Notes: a model not told the origin generated them from the sequence alone. Shown: positions 45,444-58,099, numbered from the stretch's first letter. The stretch is DNA of 64,000 bases from Salvator merianae (GCA_003586115.2 QVOM02000049.1:17179470-17243469); one strand, 5' to 3'. Made by a program: numbers and translations.

Positions 45444-46759
45444 CCCACCCCAAATAGTCCCCTTTCACAGCAAGATGGTCTCAGCCAGGATTATGTCTTT
45501 TAAGAGTGTGACCCGGTCACAAGTGATCTCACTGTCCCTTTGTGCCCTGAAACAGATTTTTTTTTGAGATGTGATCAGGCCCTCGCATGCAGATAGTACC
45601 ATCTCCCCGCTGCTTTTGAGCCACTTCTTTTTTTTTTTTTTTTAAACTATGTACAGATGGAGTCATAATCAACCCACGCCAAGTACTTCTGGCTGTGGAA
45701 TGGAAGCCAAGCTTGCATTTTTGTAAATCTTGTATAGGACAGGAGGAATGTCCCTTAAGTCTGCCTGCTTGGGTTCAGTTCTGGAGGGTAGGATGGAAGG
45801 AGGGCACCCCATGGAGCTGAAGTTTCCCTGCAATTATTTTAGCACCCCTTATAGAGTGGCACCACTCCTTGTTCCAGCTCTGAGTCCATATAGCCTTTCT
45901 TTAACCTCTTATATTCTGAAAGACCAAAACCAGCGCAAAGGTACGGAAAATGCAAACATAAATAAATAAAATGTAACATCTACCACCACTATAGAAATTA
46001 GCTACACTTCTAATGTAAAACTCTTTCAAGTCCCTAAATAAAAGAATCTCCAGTAATCTGTCTTTCAAAATCTTACTAGCGTACTGGTCCAGGATAATCT
46101 AGAGAGAGTGCCCATGATTTATTGATTTTATATATCACCAGTTCAGTTGCCATTTTGTAGAGAATGGCAAGAGAGATCTCTTCCCCAAAGGGCTTATAAT
46201 TTAGAAAGTGTTAGGGAAAGAGTTTGAGGAAAGATATAGAAATTTATTTGTTGATTTATTTTTAAAAAAGATATTTTAATTTTTTTTCCCCCAGGTGTGA
46301 GTGTTTTACAAAAGTCACAGTCCCCAGAGGATTTTTTGGCATGTCTGAAGCAAGAGTTACTGTGATGATAAACTAGGCAGGAGAAGAATACTGTCTAGTG
46401 CCTTGAGCAATTCAAAAGAAAGGTGGTATTAAAAAGCTACAAATAAACATAATCAATTAAATAAAGAATGGGAACTTGCAGTGTAATCCCAGCAGCCATG
46501 TGGCACAATTCAATTGAATAATAAAATAATAGTGCAAGTCTGAGAAAGAGCAATTTATAACAACCCTGCTGTTTCCTTCTAGCCTGACTGTAAAATTAGG
46601 TATAACCATCTAGTTAGATACTTAAAAAAAAAAAAGAGTTGATTTTTTTCCAGGAATTTTTAAAAGTGATGGTGCATTTCTATCACTCTTTCCTACTTCA
46701 CTTGGATTGCAATCTTAATTTTACTTGGGAGGAGACCAACATTGATCAGTATGGATTTA
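45444..46759. other. no gene; one L2-like tail
   Basis: A T run at 45627-45643. AGTGCCTTGAGCAATTC with GGTGGTATTAAAAAGC at about 46388-46450 resembles an L2 3' end. Nothing else assignable. Confidence 0.4.
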
Positions 46760-47553
46760 GGCTGTTTCCTCACTTAGAGCCTTTTCACACTTTGCAGCAT
46801 TCCAAGGTGGAACAGTCCCTGCGGTGCGGCAGCCATCCACACTGTGAGGGCTGGAACAGCCCGGAAATAGGCTTCCAGCATCCTCAGTGTGAATGCTTGG
46901 CCACCCACCATGACAGCAGCCGCAAAGACATCTGGCTGTTGCCATGGTGACTAGGGATGCAGCACGCAACTAGCAACTAAGTGCAAGTAGGCCCTTAGTC
47001 AGTAGACCGGACCAAGCAACTGCCTAAATATGCTTCGTTTGCATGGGACCAGTGCATAGGTCCAGACCTGTCTCATGAGGTCCCTATTCTGGATTAGCTG
47101 TAGACCTGTTTCAAGTAATCTATAACCGTACTATCACTGTCTGTTCCAGTCAAGGCACTGGCACTTCCGCACCTGATCTGGAACAAGGAAAATGCTGCAG
47201 TCTTACCTTCAAAGCTTATGCAAGCTTCAAAGGTCATTTCTGAGACCCCAGCATGGAGGGAGGTGCACTACATTCAAAGACCGTTCTGTTCAGCCCTGCC
47301 CTTGGGCACCAGATATGACAGATCAGTGATGGAGTCTGGACCAATTACTGGTAGGGGAGGATGGTGCCTCAGACAGAGATTCAGTTTTGTGGACTGGAAT
47401 AGCTATGGCGGCCCTGTATTGCTGCTGGTGTCTGCCCAGGAGAGATGGTGTCCCAGCCATTGCAATGCAGATGACAACTGCTGTGCTTGGTCTGGAACAG
47501 ACTGGAGCAGAATAGTTAAACTATTTCAAGCAAGATGAGTGTGGAAACAGGTA
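46760..47553 (+). mobile_element. family H transposon H2, split by A8
   Basis: Starts GGCTGTTTCCTCAC after TTA and ends GTGTGGAAACAGGTA. After removing A8 and one TTA its length (about 573 bp) equals H1 without the hAT. Shared landmarks include CCCTATTCTGGAT, AACAAGGAAAA, CTTATGCAAGCTTC and GGAACAGA near the end. Confidence 0.78.
46777..46994 (-). mobile_element. family A transposon A8, nested in H2
   Basis: GAGCCTTTTCACACTTTGC at the left and AAGTGCAAGTAGGCCC at the right, flanked by TTA on both sides (46774-46776, 46995-46997). An internally deleted 218-bp copy lacking the hairpin. Confidence 0.82.
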
Positions 47554-49430
47554 CTTTGTGTAAGTACCTGTTTTTGGTTTTAATGTTCCAGCAAGAGGCC
47601 AGTGTATTTAAAAAGAGTACATCTCCAGATTTACTTCTACCTTCACAACTAAGATCTTGGAAAACTCAACCTGCATCCTCGCATGCAACAACAACTGCAA
47701 ATATTTGGCAGGAATAAATCTTGCAAATCCTCAGCCTTTGCAAAGCACCATGTTCTTCTTCAGAGAGAAATACAATACAGAGCTACTTGCCATTTCCAAT
47801 TTCAAGAAATTCTTGATCCCCCCCCCCCCAGCAGTAGCCTTTGCAAAAACTTTGCAGATTGCCTTCATGATTTTAAAGACCTGATTTAAAAAAAAAAAAA
47901 AAAAAAAGCAAGTAAGGATAATAAAAAAAGGTAGTATACATTGAATTGGGCAGAGGAACAAGTTAAAATTTAAGACCACATACTGATCTGTCTCCAAACA
48001 AAAATCCTCACTAAAGCCCCCTGCAGCCACCCAATGGAATGGATGGAGCAGGCTTACTGATCATCAGGAAGAAAGAGATGGTTGGTTGGAGATATTCAGG
48101 TTGCTCAGAATGGTTGTTCTGGGTTTGACTTTAAAAGCAGGCGAAAAATTGGCATCACAGAGTTATTGTCAAAAAGTCACATGCCATATGCAGTGAGTTT
48201 TTCCACATCTTTTGTGATTGGGCATTTTATGTAAAGGAAAGGAATAGCACTGGGATTTTTTTCCCCCCTCAAAGGTTTCAAGGCAAAAACAAAGAAAAGC
48301 AGGAGAAGGTTGGAAAAGGTGAGCAAAGGAGGGTCAGAGGATGTTCAATAAATAGCAGGAGCAGCTCCTTCTGCATCCTAATGGGCCGGTCACTCTGGTC
48401 TCTTCACAGGCATTCAATTCCCTTGGAAGAATCAGCCCTGGAAATCTTCTACACTACATCTAAGACAGCATCCGTCCGTTCGTGTTAAGACTGCTGGTCA
48501 GCAGGTTAGACACGCCCAATGCAAAGTCAAAGCACAACATTCAATTGGGTACCTATGGATTACCCAAACACCCTCTCCCTAATCCTCCAGTTTCAGCTGA
48601 TGCTGCATGACTTTATGAGCAGATCTGTAGACTGTCCTGCCTCAAAGAGATGCCTTTTCTGATGCAAAAAGGGTTTTCATGTTTTCTCTGATATGCCTCT
48701 GCTGCAAATTTTGATAGTTTCTCTTTATTAGTTTTGACATATATTTTCCACTCAATAGTATGGTCATAACAAGATAATTTAGCTGGCCATAAAAATTTCT
48801 AGGTTCTTAAGGGTTTCAAATAAATAAAATATGGAAGACAATCAAGTTCATATAATTTCTGACTAGAGTCTAATATCAGGACATTTATTCTTTCTATTTC
48901 TCCAGAAACAGAAATAAAATTTTATGTGCCTAGATTTTCTAGTAGCAATTGGCACTTAGTATATTTTTTGTCTGAAACCATGAAATGTTATTTTGTCGGC
49001 CTGATACCATTTCTCATCCTGAAAGGTAATAATGCATTCATATGATCCATTATAAGTTTTTAACCTGGTATAAGTGGCATCTGGCAAAGTGAATAGCTCT
49101 TAAGTATGGATTTTATTATGTTGTATGAACTGTGAACTAGTTATATCCCAAGAAATGTTATTGATTCAATCCATATGACTCTCTCACACAGACTTGCCTC
49201 TGCATTAAGATTTGTTGGAGAAGATTTCTTAGCAGCACCATTGGCCTTGGAAGAAAAAGGTGTTAGGGTTAGGATGTGAAAGGGAGTTATTTGTGATAAT
49301 CCCAGACTATGTCATGCCATGCTTTCTGAGATGCATCATTGAATGTACTATAGTCATTCAGGAAGTTGATGAAGACTCATTGTGCCTTTGGCTAAAGATA
49401 CAGTTCTCCTCCTCCTCCATGTATGGTACT
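47554..49430. other. AT-rich, no gene recognised
   Basis: C10 at 47820-47829 and an A run at 47887-47907. The block 48680-49190 resembles decayed coding repeat DNA on the minus strand but I cannot name it. Confidence 0.35.
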
Positions 49431-49639
49431 GTTTTGTTGTTGTCGTTGTTGTTGTATACCACTGAGTCATGACTGACTCTTGGATGACTGCATAGGCATC
49501 CCCAAGGGCACCTCTATGCAGTTTCCTTGGCAGAGATACAGAAGTGGTTTTCCATTGCCTACTTCTGGGGAGAGGTTTGTGATCAGACTAGCAACCCTTT
49601 GCTTTTCAGACCAGTTTGCTCTACCACTGAGCTACAGTT
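49431..49639 (-). mobile_element. Sauria-type SINE (tRNA head, Bov-B tail)
   Basis: Minus strand: GTAGCTCAGTGGTAGAGCA head (near 49635). The body TACCACTGAGTCATGACTGA, with CAGAAGTGGTTTTCCATTGC on the plus strand, matches the Bov-B 3' region, and the tail is CAA repeats. Nearly full length. Confidence 0.82.
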
Positions 49640-49744
49640 CTTAATTTTGTTTTTATGTATATTGATTATTGTAACCCATCCTGAGACTTCAGAGTACAGG
49701 GCAAATACAAACTAACTTACTAACTAACTAACTAACTAACTAAA
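49640..49744 (+). repeat. L2-type 3' end with (AACT)n tail
   Basis: TTGTAACCCATCCTGAGACT followed by GGGCAAATACAAACT matches an L2 3' end. The tail expands into AACT repeats to 49744. It directly abuts the SINE. Confidence 0.65.
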
Positions 49745-51239
49745 TGGATTGGATTGGATTCTATATCTCCACTTTGACAGCAGAAGGAAACTGGGATGGA
49801 CATCTTCATCATGGTGGTCCTTCTGCATGCCCTCGGGAAGCTGATTGACAATGCCATTGCTGGTGCCAAGGTCATGTCATCAAGTCTCTGTGCCTGCACA
49901 CAGGTGACCCTCATGCAGAATTAGCATGTTTTGTCTCATTAAGAGTCCAGTTCAGACTGCAAGGAGAGACCTCAGAGTTGCTCCTTGTGCACTGATGAGT
50001 TGGCCCCTTTGAGAAGAGTACAAGTCCTTCTATGCATCATCATGCCTCTTTGGCGAGGGGTGCAGTGAAGATGAATCAACCTGAGTGTCCCTCAAAGGCA
50101 CATTGAGCACTGCATGGAAATGTCATATCACAGACAGGTCAAAGACAAATCATTTGAAGACAGCATTACAAGCAAACATGTGTCAGCCTACCAGATGCAA
50201 GCAGCTTTTATTAACATGAAATTGCAGTTCAGCATTATGTGAATGAGCCAACAGAAACCTTATCTTACATGCTTCCTCTTCTTCCTGTTTATGGCAGTAG
50301 TCACAAGAAGGTGGTTCCTACTGCTTCAAGACTGGAGTGCTTGCAAGCAAGTGCTCCAATCCTTAGAACAGGAAGCATGTCTCCCCACACACGTACTTTC
50401 AGCTGTGCAAACATCTAAATCAGAGTTCAGTGTTTCTAGCTGAGGCTATTTTGGAAAGCATAGGAAATGCCTCCCTGGAGCCAGTCATTTTATGTGCTTT
50501 CCAAATTAGGGCCACACTATTCAGAGCAGGATAAAGTGCTGTGAGAGTGTCTTCTCCCACTCTGCCACTGAGGCACGACTACAAACACTTCTGGTGGAAT
50601 ATTTGCCCAATGGTCCCCACACATTCTGAGCACTTGCACAGGAGCAATATGGACCTCAAACCAAGATCAGTTTTAGCTACAGTTAGCAGAACTGCTGGAT
50701 TGACTGGACATGTTTCATCCTCAAAACATTACGGGTTGAGTATGTGGAATCAATCCCAAGGGGTTGTACACTAGGAAAGGAGTAGAGCAGCGATTCTGGC
50801 ATATGCAGCAGAATAATTCTGTTGGCGTAAATGAATATTGTGAGCAGCACACTGAGAACAATCCACTAAACTATGGGCTAGCTTAAACCCCAAAGCAGGA
50901 CTCTTATGAGAAATTGTTTAGACAACTTTCTACATGCATTTTTCTTTTTCCAAAAAAATCCACAGAAATTTATCTACTAGGCTTCAAGGGAGATAAACAT
51001 GACAACCAACACACCTTTAGAAGTCCTCAAAATAACCTACATCACTATTTTCTTAAGTGGAAATAAATGATCTTATACCACAAGACCATCTGAGGTTAAG
51101 AAGCAAACAGCATAAACTGTGCTGGAAGAAAGGGAACACTGATTTCTGATGAGAACTGCTGTACCGTATTAAAGGTTAAGCTATTCTTATTCAGAATGGC
51201 AGCAGGCAAAGGTATATGAAGAAATAACCCCCCTATTCA
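49745..51239. other. no gene recognised
   Basis: No assignable element. Short open frames only. Confidence 0.3.
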
Positions 51240-51666
51240 CTCTTACCTTGAGTATTCCAGACCAGGATGGGCTACTCTGGCCTGGGATATGCAACCTGCC
51301 CCTAGGCTGGATGGGTCACTTCTGCTGCGGGACAGGACTGTCCATATTGGGATGTCCTGTCCTGCATCAGTCTGCACCACTTGCATGAAAGTTCTGCTTC
51401 CGAAACCCAACCCGCAGCATCCTGGAAGAGGGAGCAGTGTGTCTTCTGCACTCAGCCTGCTGTTCCGGGAAAAGGCAACTTGCATGCCTGTAGACCGTGA
51501 TGTCGAGGTGTACTGGTAAACTGGGCTATAGCATCTTTTGGGGCATGTCAGCAGATGGCAGGCCATCTAGCAGATGGTGGAGCCTCCCTTGTCCGATGGT
51601 AGCATGCAGAAGGAAGCCCCCTAGACCTTTTCCTCGCATGGGACAATGTACCAGGCATAAAGGGCC
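51240..51666 (+). mobile_element. family G transposon copy G2
   Basis: Matches G1 in order: GCAACCTGCCCCTAGGCTGG, GTAGACCGTGATGTCGAGGT, ACTGGGCTA and GGGACAATGT near the end. The right end is AAAGGGCC. The left end is approximate. Confidence 0.64.
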
Positions 51667-51779
51667 AAAGGTTCCTGTTTCCACCCAACTTTATGCTAAG
51701 TTAACTGATTTTACTGGAGGAAGTCTGACCTATAGGGGGATTCAGGTTGTGATTCATTTAACAAAACCATGGTTTGTTT

Positions 51780-52020
51780 GTTTACTATTATTGAGATTTC
51801 AGATCACCCTTCATCAAAATGCCTGAAGGCAAGTCACAAAAAACCAAAACCAATAAAATTTTATTTATGTACTTATTTAAAATATTTATGTACTGTTTCC
51901 CATTAAAATATAATCTCAAAGCTGTGTACAAAGAATAAAAACAGCTAAAGCCATAATAGTTATATAAAGACATGATTAAAATCAAGGTTGAGGGAAAAAA
52001 AACATTCACTTTGGAAAGGC
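51780..52020 (-). repeat. L2-type LINE 3' tail, reverse
   Basis: TTATTTATGTACTTATTTAA followed by TACTGTTTCCCATTAAAATA and CTCAAAGCTGTGTACAAAG is a reverse L2-like 3' region. Confidence 0.45.
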
Positions 52021-52037
52021 CTGGGTAAAAAGATGGT

Positions 52038-52385
52038 GGGCCAGTTTGCACTTTTCACTAGTGAGTACAGTGTCAGTACTGCACAGAGGCCCTCGCAATT
52101 GTGAGTAGGCTACAGCTGCTCCTAATTGCTGCTAGCTGTGGAGCACAAAGTTGTGTTCCACAGCTGTACTGCGAGCAGCTTGTCCCCGGTTACTGTGGCA
52201 GAGGCCAGATATTTCCCTGGCTACTGTCATGGCAGGGGCAGGCAGCATTCGCACTGGGAGTGCTGGAAGCCCATTTCCAGGATGTTCCAGCCCCTGCAGT
52301 GCAAATGGCTGCCATACTGTGAGGTTGGTTCCATCTTGGAATGTTCAATTCCAAACATTCCAAGATGGTAAGTGAGAAAAGGCCC
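52038..52385 (+). mobile_element. family A transposon copy A9
   Basis: GGGCCAGTTTGCACTTTTC at the left and GTGAGAAAAGGCCC at the right. Hairpin at 52136-52163 (GGAGCAC with GTGTTCC). 348 bp. No clear duplication. Confidence 0.76.
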
Positions 52386-53237
52386 AGGGATGGTAAAGGC
52401 CCAGGTAGGTAAAATCATAACCATTTGTACAACAGTTAAAAACAGTTAATTCAAAATATATGAAATAATTTCTCAATTTTTCCAAATGGCACCCAGTGTC
52501 CAAATCTTTTGTGGTTTGAGTGGAAGGTTCAAGGCATCCTGCCCATCCATCCATCCTGTTCTCCAATTCCTAGCTTAAGGGTAAAAACCTTCCCTAACTA
52601 TCCTACTTTTGAAGGCCCGAATTCACAGAAAGTGCTCTATGATATACTAAACTGTAGAGATAAGCCATCACACTAACTTTTTCCCCTGAAGCTTTTCAGT
52701 GGAAAGCTAGCATCCAGTAAAATCGAAATACTTGAACCATTTTAATGAGACAGATCATTGTTTTGTTTCAAATTTGAAACATGTCCCTGCTTTAATGACT
52801 GTTTTGTTTCAATGTCAAAATGACCGACACACTGTGTTTCAAGGTCGAAACGTTTTGATTCAAAATGTTTTGCACATCCCAAGGCCACAGATATTAAAAA
52901 TGCAATAACTTTGACCTAGATTCCACATGGCAGCCCTAGGAGAGATGTAGGCCATGCACACTGCGGGTAGCACATAAATTTCTGCTGCCTTCATTTAGTG
53001 GTCTTGCTCATCCAAGTGAGAAAAGCCATCCAGTGGGAACTTCCAGACACCATTGCTGCTCTTGCCATTTGTCACAACAGCAAGAAAACAGTTTTAAAGT
53101 GACTTTTTTCCAGTCTCATGCTCCCAGCAGTCTTGGACTATAACTCTAATCAGCTGCAGCCGTAACAGTGAGCCAAGACTTTTTTTTTACTGTTTTCAAA
53201 CTGATTTCATGTACACATTCAAGTAAACTGCACAAAA
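52386..53237. other. no gene recognised
   Basis: Repetitive-sounding TTTGTTTCAAATTTGAAAC and CGAAACGTTTTGATTCAAAA (52750-52870) form several overlapping small palindromes. No gene evidence. Confidence 0.35.
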
Positions 53238-53654
53238 GGCCTGTTCACACTTCAAGCTAGTGAGTGTCAGAGATGCTCATTAGCTAAGTGTGTCAGTACT
53301 GCACAGAGGTCTGTGTTACCAGGAACAGCCTACAGCTGCTCCTGATCACGACTACCTGTGGAACACTAAATTGTGCTCTACAACGTGACTGGAAGCAGCT
53401 ATCCTCCACCTGCGCAATCATGAGATCGCGTTGGCGTGGTGCTGCCAGTCACCATGGCTGCAGCCGGATACTTCCTGGCTGCTGTCATGGCAAAGTTCAG
53501 AAGCAGGATACCAACATTCACAGTGCAAATGCTGGTATCCTGCTGGTATTCTAGTCTAGGAACTCACAGTGTGGATGGTGTCTGCGCTGTGTGATCCATT
53601 CCACTTAGAATGGGATAGTTATCCTTCTTTAACATGGAAAGTGCGAAAACACCC
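53238..53654 (+). mobile_element. family A transposon copy A10
   Basis: GGCCTGTTCACACTTCAAGC at the left and AAAGTGCGAAAACACCC at the right, flanked by AAA on both sides (53235-53237, 53655-53657). The hairpin stem is decayed. Confidence 0.76.
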
Positions 53655-53810
53655 AAAGTTGTGGGAGCTGGACTTGAGCTGAGAGCATCTTTAACTTTAT
53701 AGTGTGTGTGTATGTGTGTGTGAGGTAATTTTGCATGGCCGTTATACCAGACCAGCAAGCATGCTAGGAGTCTCCCTTCTGCATGCTGGTGCAGTCTAAA
53801 AGATGCCTTA

Positions 53811-53950
53811 GGCTGCAATCCAGGCAATGCTTACTTATTCTGCTATATTTAGACATTCTGGAATAAAGCATGGACATTCCAGAATATCCATGCTTTATTC
53901 CGGAATATCCAAACATAGCAGAATAAGTAAGTGGTGTCTGCATGCAGCCA
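53811..53950. mobile_element. family C palindromic transposon C2 (140 bp)
   Basis: GGCTGCAATCCAGGCAATGC at the left and GTCTGCATGCAGCCA at the right, flanked by TTA on both sides (53808-53810, 53951-53953). Long arms (GCTTACTTATTCTGCTATAT with inverse) fold into a hairpin. Confidence 0.83.
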
Positions 53951-53953
53951 TTA

Positions 53954-54811
53954 TGGATGTGTGCAGACAGGCTATTTTGGTCACCTTCCAAGCCCGTGTA
54001 AACTGGGTGGTCCACAAAGTCTTCCCTGGAAGTCACCCTTGTGCCTCTCCAAGGATGCCTGGACTGACTCTTCTGTATTCGCCTTTTCAGTGTCTCGGGT
54101 CACCTTAGAGTTCAGCGGGGAGCACCTCCACCAATCACAGCCTTGCAGGACCCCCCCGGATAATAGGACAGGAAGGGAGGGGCACCAGCGAGCTCTTGCT
54201 GGCGCTGGGAAACTTTTGAAGATCGAAGGAAGCTAAAGTAAAAATAACTCCTATCCTGCCTTCTGTACTTAAAAAGCACACTGGAGTTTAGTAATGAGCC
54301 ATGGGGGAAAGAGAACTGAGCGAAACGTTTCATTCAAACACATCTCCATTAAACAGATCTGCAAAAACAATTCCTATCCTGCCTTCTTTACATTAGAAAA
54401 GCACAGTGGATTTCTCATAACAAGGAGAGAGACTTGACGTTTCTTTTGCAAACAAAAAAACCTGGCAGTTAAGGAGTTAAGGACTTGGAAACTGCTTCAG
54501 CAGAAAGACAGGGAGTGGCCAATCAGTGAGCAGCACCCTTTGCCACCTGAGTGTTGCATTGGTGAATCGGCTTAACAGGTAACTGTGTATGGAAGGCTTT
54601 TTTCCTGTGCGCCCAAGAATTGTTCACTCTTTTTATGCAGGCAATTTTAAAAATCACTAGTCTGAACACACCCTATTTTATACTGCACCAGGGTACAGAA
54701 GGAAGGCTCCTAGTAGTCTTGCTAGTCCAGTATACTGCCCAGTGCAAAATCTCTCATGCATACCCAAATGCATATTGTGTTATATACATATAGCAAAGAC
54801 CAGTGTTTAGG
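53954..54811. other. no gene recognised
   Basis: Two related segments (CCTATCCTGCCTTCT at 54251 and 54373, each with AAAAGCACA(C/G)TGGA downstream) form a diverged direct repeat. No gene evidence. Confidence 0.35.
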
Positions 54812-55275
54812 GACATAAGAACATAAGAGGAGCCTTGCTGGATCAGGCCACGGCCCATCTAGTCCAGCATTCTGTTTCACACAGTGGCCCACCAATTGCT
54901 TCTGGGCATTCTCAAGCAGAAGATAAGGCAAAAGCTTCACCTGCTCTTGACTCCCCGCAAATGGTTTTACAGACATCCTACCTGTCTTTCCAACCTGGAG
55001 GCAGCACCCAGGCATCCATTCTAGTAGCCATTGATACACCTGACCTCCATGAATCTGTCCAATCCCTTCTTAAAGTTGTCCAGGCTGATGGCTGTCACCA
55101 CCTCATCCGGTAATAAATTCCACAGACCGACGATCCTCTGGGTGAAAAAATACTTCCCCTTGTCAGTCCTAACTCTCCTACCCACCAGCTTCAGAGAGTG
55201 CCCCCTGGTCCTAGTGTTGTGGGACTCAACAGAAGAACTGAGCGTCAATTTTCTGCTCACCTTGGACATTCATTA
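54812..55275 (-). mobile_element. CR1-type LINE 3' end, 5'-truncated
   Basis: The minus-strand frame 55269-55021 encodes the conserved CR1 reverse-transcriptase C-terminus (RRVRTDKGKYFF, then QRIVGLWNLLPDEVV and LDNFKKGLDRFM). It is followed by the 3' UTR (ATGGATGCCTGGGTGCTGCC, then GATGGGCCGTGGCCTGATCC) and a TTCTTATGTTCTTATGTCC-type end. The catalytic core is missing; a dead truncated copy. Confidence 0.87.
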
Positions 55276-56009
55276 CATGTGTCAAATTGCACTTTGGTCT
55301 GAGGAGAAGGGCTTACTTCCATGTCAGACTGAAGTGTGAATTGCCGTGCCTTCTAAATATCTATGGCAAGTACTGAATCATCCCTCAATCCTCCCCCTGA
55401 GCCCCTGGCTGCCAGTTGCCATGGGATATATGTACATCTACAGCCAGACATGAACAAAATATAATTCTGCTTCCTGGCTGTTCTCACGGTTCTGGGCCAT
55501 CAAAAGCTACCTAAGATTTTCCATTGTATTCCTTGCCTCCTGGTATAAGAGGAAGTGATAAATGCTTTTTAATAAGGGTAATGGAGCAACACTCATTATT
55601 TGTCTCTCTCCAATGTTTCAGTTTGGATTTTCTTCCCTCCCCGCTTTTGAACACACAATATTTCACAGACTTTACTTTGCTTCTGGTAAACTAAGACTTT
55701 GCAACAAGAAAGCCAAGTAATGTACAGGAGTCCAATACACTATACAATCACAGGGGTCCTTTTCTGAGTTGGGTTAGCTCCAGTTAAGTGGCTGTACGAC
55801 TGCAACCACAGGGACCTTCTGCATGTTCTGAGGAGAATATGTCTGGCCCAAAAATGAGTGAATTGGGACAGAAGTGCAGTGAAGAGCATAGTGCATGCTG
55901 GGAGCTGTCCACAGGATGACCACCCTGTCCTGGTCTGCCTTTGGAGCCAGGGAACAAAAGCTCCCCAGCTTCCGAAGTTGCTGGCCAAAGATGTTTCTCT
56001 GCATCCCTA
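55276..56009. other. no gene recognised
   Basis: No gene or named repeat. Confidence 0.3.
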
Positions 56010-56460
56010 GGTCCTTTCTGCACAGGCCCTTAATCCAGGTTAAGAGCCCAGGTTTTTTTACTTTGCATTTGGACCTCCAGATGCACATATTAATATGGAT
56101 CTAGGAGGCCCCACCCCTATTGGTATGTCTCTGTCTGCTTTAGACGGAGTCTGATCCAGATTAAGAAGATCTTAATCTGGATAACTGGTAGACCTGTTTA
56201 ATCAGGTCTCCCATTTTCATGCCTCCCATTTTCAGGACTACCGGGGGGTGCATTTCAGTGGCGTGCCATAGCGAGTTGTTGAAATGTACCCTCCCAGAGG
56301 CCTCGAGGCTAGGAACTTCTGTGAGCTTTGAGAGTCCAGCGTGGGCTGATCCAGATCAATGCCATCAGTGCAGATGGCACTGATGCCATTCAGCCTTTCT
56401 GTGGTTGGAATCAGTGGGGCTGTCAACAGACAAGCAGTGGGTACCACAACACTTCTAGGT
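56010..56460 (-). mobile_element. probable family O relative (O3)
   Basis: Starts GTCCTTTCTGCACAGGCCC. It contains AAGATCTTAATCTGGAT, a GAGGCTAGGAACTTC segment like O2 (31664) and a CCAGATCAATGCC segment. The right end is not defined. Confidence 0.5.
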
Positions 56461-56998
56461 GCAGCATTTTGGATCAGCTTTTCTTTTCCCAGCCTGATTT
56501 GGTCTACTTTGGACTAGAATCAGATTTGTAGTGGGCAAATGTGCTGTGCAAATCAGGGCAGCATCCATCCACCCATCCTTCTTTCCCTACCCTACCACAT
56601 CCAGTTCACCAACCATTCTTGCAGAAAACCACTCTTTCTTTTTTTTAAAAAAAATGTCCACTGTATCAAAACAGTACTACCTAAAGTGTTTTTATATGTG
56701 TGCCTTTGGAAGAAAGTCCCACTGGGCTCAGAGGAGCTTTATTGCACTGACACCCTCCCTAAATTTTAATCTTCCCATTGAGGAACTTTCTTCATGAAAA
56801 ACATCAGTATTGTCATAGTACAGTCTCATGCATGTCTCATCCTCAGATGTAGCAAAGTAAGATAATAATATAGTATCCTTGAGTGAAGCTTGATAACTTC
56901 ATGTCCATGTGGTGTCTTTAGAAAACAATATGGAAATATGCAGATTGCTGCTGTCTGCTTTAGGTTGATGATGGCGATGTAATTTATTTCATTTATAG

Positions 56999-57042
<44 letters not shown>

Positions 57043-57656
57043 TACTACTACTACTACTACTACTACTGTTGTTATTCATCAAACATGGCAATTCATTACT
57101 ACTATTACTATTCATCAAAGACCACACAGAAGAACTGATCACTATAATAAAAAAAATGATACTTTAAAAAAACTGATAAGTGGAAGAAAAGTAATTATCA
57201 TTATGAATGCTTTATAAAGCATTTGAAACAGCCACGTTCTTCTTCTATGAGGACCAAGTTTGTTAGGTGTTCCATCTAGAAAACTTGAACTGCATGTTTC
57301 AAATGTTTTAAAAAACATCTCAGATGGCATTTTGCACACCCCTATGGTATTCCCAAGGGACCATGAGGTCTAAAGAGAAAGGACCCATGTCCCTTGGCAG
57401 GTCCAGTGAAAAAGCTTCACCTGCAGATCGTAAGAGCCAGGTGGGAAGATTGAAGGGATGTTTGAGCCACCTCTTGTGGCTAAAAACTATCAGCTACTTG
57501 CTGATATTAAGGTGGACTGTGTCTGATCGGGATGTGGAAAAGGAAACCTTTTGGAAGTCTTCTAGATGCTCTCCTACAACCAAGACAGAAGGCATGGGCT
57601 GTTTCTGTATTTGTGCAAGTGGGAGAGGTCCAACTGGAATCGCTCTGACTGGGTAA
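56461..57656. other. no gene; microsatellite inside
   Basis: AT-rich, with a large TAT/ACT tract listed separately. No gene evidence. Confidence 0.35.
57001..57067. repeat. (TAT)n-(ACT)n microsatellite
   Basis: 40 bp of TAT units switch abruptly to 27 bp of ACT units. Confidence 0.95.
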
Positions 57657-58087
57657 AGACTGTCCGCACTTGGATGGCCTGTTCCGGAACAGACCCTGCA
57701 CCACCCTGAAGCTCACATGAGGTTCAGAGCCTGAAGCAAGGGCTCTGGTAGCCAGGAACTAATGTTCCTGGCCTCAGAGCCCTATAAGGACCCATCTGGG
57801 CAGTGCAATTTGGTGCACCACCAAAACAGGTCCCCTGATAAAGTGGAACAGGGAGGCGTGCAATCCAGAGGCCCCTGGGCTGCCAGTAGACCTGTAAAAC
57901 CAGGTTTTACTATTATTCCAACTTGGGTGGCCATTTAGGCCGCCTAGACCAGGCCATACTGTGTCCAACACAGTGCACTAGAAGGGGGCAGGGCCTCTTT
58001 AGTCCATACTAGAGTGCGGAAGAAAGAGGCCCCAAAAAGGGCTACCTCCTGCATTGGACTGTTCCTAAGACAAGTGTGGAAAAGGCC
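57657..58087 (+). mobile_element. family F transposon copy F2
   Basis: Left end GACTGTCCGCACTTGG, right end CAAGTGTGGAAAAGGCC. It matches F1 without its insertion, for example CAGTGCAATTTGGTGCACC, GTAGACCTGTAAAACC and CGCCTAGACCAGGCC. It supplies the uninterrupted reference for the E1 insertion site. Confidence 0.68.
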
Positions 58088-58099
58088 AGGTTGACATAT

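Noticed and set aside
49435..49460. GTTGTT run as a separate microsatellite
   Set aside because: It is the tail of the minus-strand Sauria-type SINE.
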